Assembly: GCA_027297485.1 (NCBI GenBank)
Contig: JAPUHZ010000020.1
Span: 1-13,341 of the forward strand
Origin: Deltaproteobacteria bacterium
Lineage (GTDB): Bacteria; Desulfobacterota_B; Binatia; UBA9968
DNA: 13,341 nt
Direction of reading: 5' to 3'
Shown here: one piece after another, positions 12,989-13,341 of the stretch
Numbering within the stretch: the stretch's first letter is position 1
Layout of the letters: each line of letters opens with the position of its first letter
Notes under the pieces: generated by a model
The model's input: the letters and a program-made list of their open reading frames with translations, nothing else
The model's database searches: none
Told to the model about the DNA's origin: nothing
Made by a program: the position numbers and the translations under genes

Positions 12989-13341
12989 TCAGTTTACAAT
13001 CGCCACCGCTCGGCACGGTGCTCCGTCGCCCCTGTGGATCTTAATCGGGAATGCTATTAGCGTGAAGGTCCTTTTCTTAATCTTTTCGAGATTCGCCAGG
13101 TGTTCGATGAAAGGAATCCCCTTCCCCAAAAAAGTCCGATGGACAGGAAAATCACCTGGTCTCGGTGGGCCGGTCACTCGATCCTGAGGCGTATCCAGAC
13201 CGAGGGCCCGTATACCCTTGGAGGCGATCCAGCGGGCGGTCTCCGTCATAATCCAGGGGTTGTCGTGATAATAGCGGGGCTTGCGGAACATCCTCCGATT
13301 CCATCCCGTATGGAGGACGAGGATCTTGCCCCGAAGCTCCT
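12989..13341 (-). CDS. Cyclase family protein (PF04199, kynurenine formamidase-like), C-terminal part
   Basis: The coding frame runs unbroken off the right edge, so the true start lies outside the window; an internal ATG at 13291 is not the start. The visible 117 residues match the C-terminal half of the cyclase/kynurenine formamidase-like family. They include 'KILVLHTGWNR' (usual gR.vLirTGW), 'YYHDNPWIMTETARWIASKG' (the y..nPgl...aa.wL...g segment), 'ALGLDTPQ' and a terminal 'FPIKIHRGDGAPCRAVAI' (usual lPLki.ggdGsP.RavAi). The metal-binding HxGTHxD motif would be upstream of the window. These enzymes hydrolyse amides or lactones in catabolic routes. It is on the same strand as, and 104 bases upstream of, the hydratase pair and could share a transcript with it. 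Confidence 0.88.
   Translation of the reverse strand, partial: ELRGKILVLHTGWNRRMFRKPRYYHDNPWIMTETARWIASKGIRALGLDTPQDRVTGPPRPGDFPVHRTFLGKGIPFIEHLANLEKIKKRTFTLIAFPIKIHRGDGAPCRAVAIVN

Noticed and set aside
1..13341. Search for CRISPR arrays, tRNA or rRNA genes and insertion-sequence terminal repeats.
   Set aside because: No regularly spaced direct repeats, no cloverleaf-like or rRNA-like sequence and no transposase frame were seen by eye.

Overview
The window reads as chromosomal accessory sequence from a bacterium of roughly 50% GC, rich in catabolic genes and gene remnants. The gene content (an NMT1-type ABC importer, an amidohydrolase_2 protein, a UbiD-family decarboxylase, class I fumarase-like subunits, a cyclase, a reductive-dehalogenase remnant) would fit an uncultured soil, groundwater or marine lineage such as the Desulfobacterota, Rokubacteria or Tectomicrobia. 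No marker gene is present, so this is a guess from content. All large intact genes are on the minus strand.

Layout, left to right. 60-4525: a compact minus-strand cluster transcribed from about 4.6 kb. It encodes an amidohydrolase, a periplasmic substrate-binding protein, an ABC ATPase and two permeases, with overlapping or near-overlapping junctions. It looks like one import-plus-catabolism operon, with two promoter-like hexamer pairs upstream. 4769-6011: a scar of mobile DNA on the plus strand. It holds a decayed tyrosine recombinase, then two attC-like integron recombination sites (5401-5493 and 5781-5869) bracketing one small cassette gene for a two-helix membrane protein, then an amputated PIN-domain (VapC-like) toxin start. 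No integron integrase is visible, so this resembles a minimal integrase-less attC cluster. 6191-7152: a D-2-hydroxyacid dehydrogenase gene broken by one frameshift. 7477-7734: a small YHS-domain gene. 7831-8115: the decayed 3' end of a probable tricarboxylate-type solute-binding protein gene. 8182-8904: a TauE/SafE family permease. 9044-9420: a decayed reductive dehalogenase (RdhA-like) fragment on the plus strand, converging on a decayed short-chain dehydrogenase fragment (9425-9651, minus). 9690-11120: a UbiD-family decarboxylase with an excellent ribosome binding site. 11347-12884: two genes for the beta and alpha parts of a class I fumarase/tartrate dehydratase-type enzyme. 12989-13341: the C-terminal part of a cyclase (PF04199) gene that runs off the window.

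Working together: the right-hand genes (cyclase, hydratase pair, UbiD decarboxylase) and the left-hand importer/amidohydrolase operon are consistent with uptake and stepwise breakdown of small organic, probably carboxylated, substrates; no substrate can be named from sequence. The middle 5 kb is an erosion zone of broken genes and the likely site of repeated insertion and deletion. The most striking observation is the attC-flanked cassette. Several enzymes also carry substitutions at expected active-site positions: the hydratase beta subunit, UbiD, the YHS protein and the hydroxyacid dehydrogenase.
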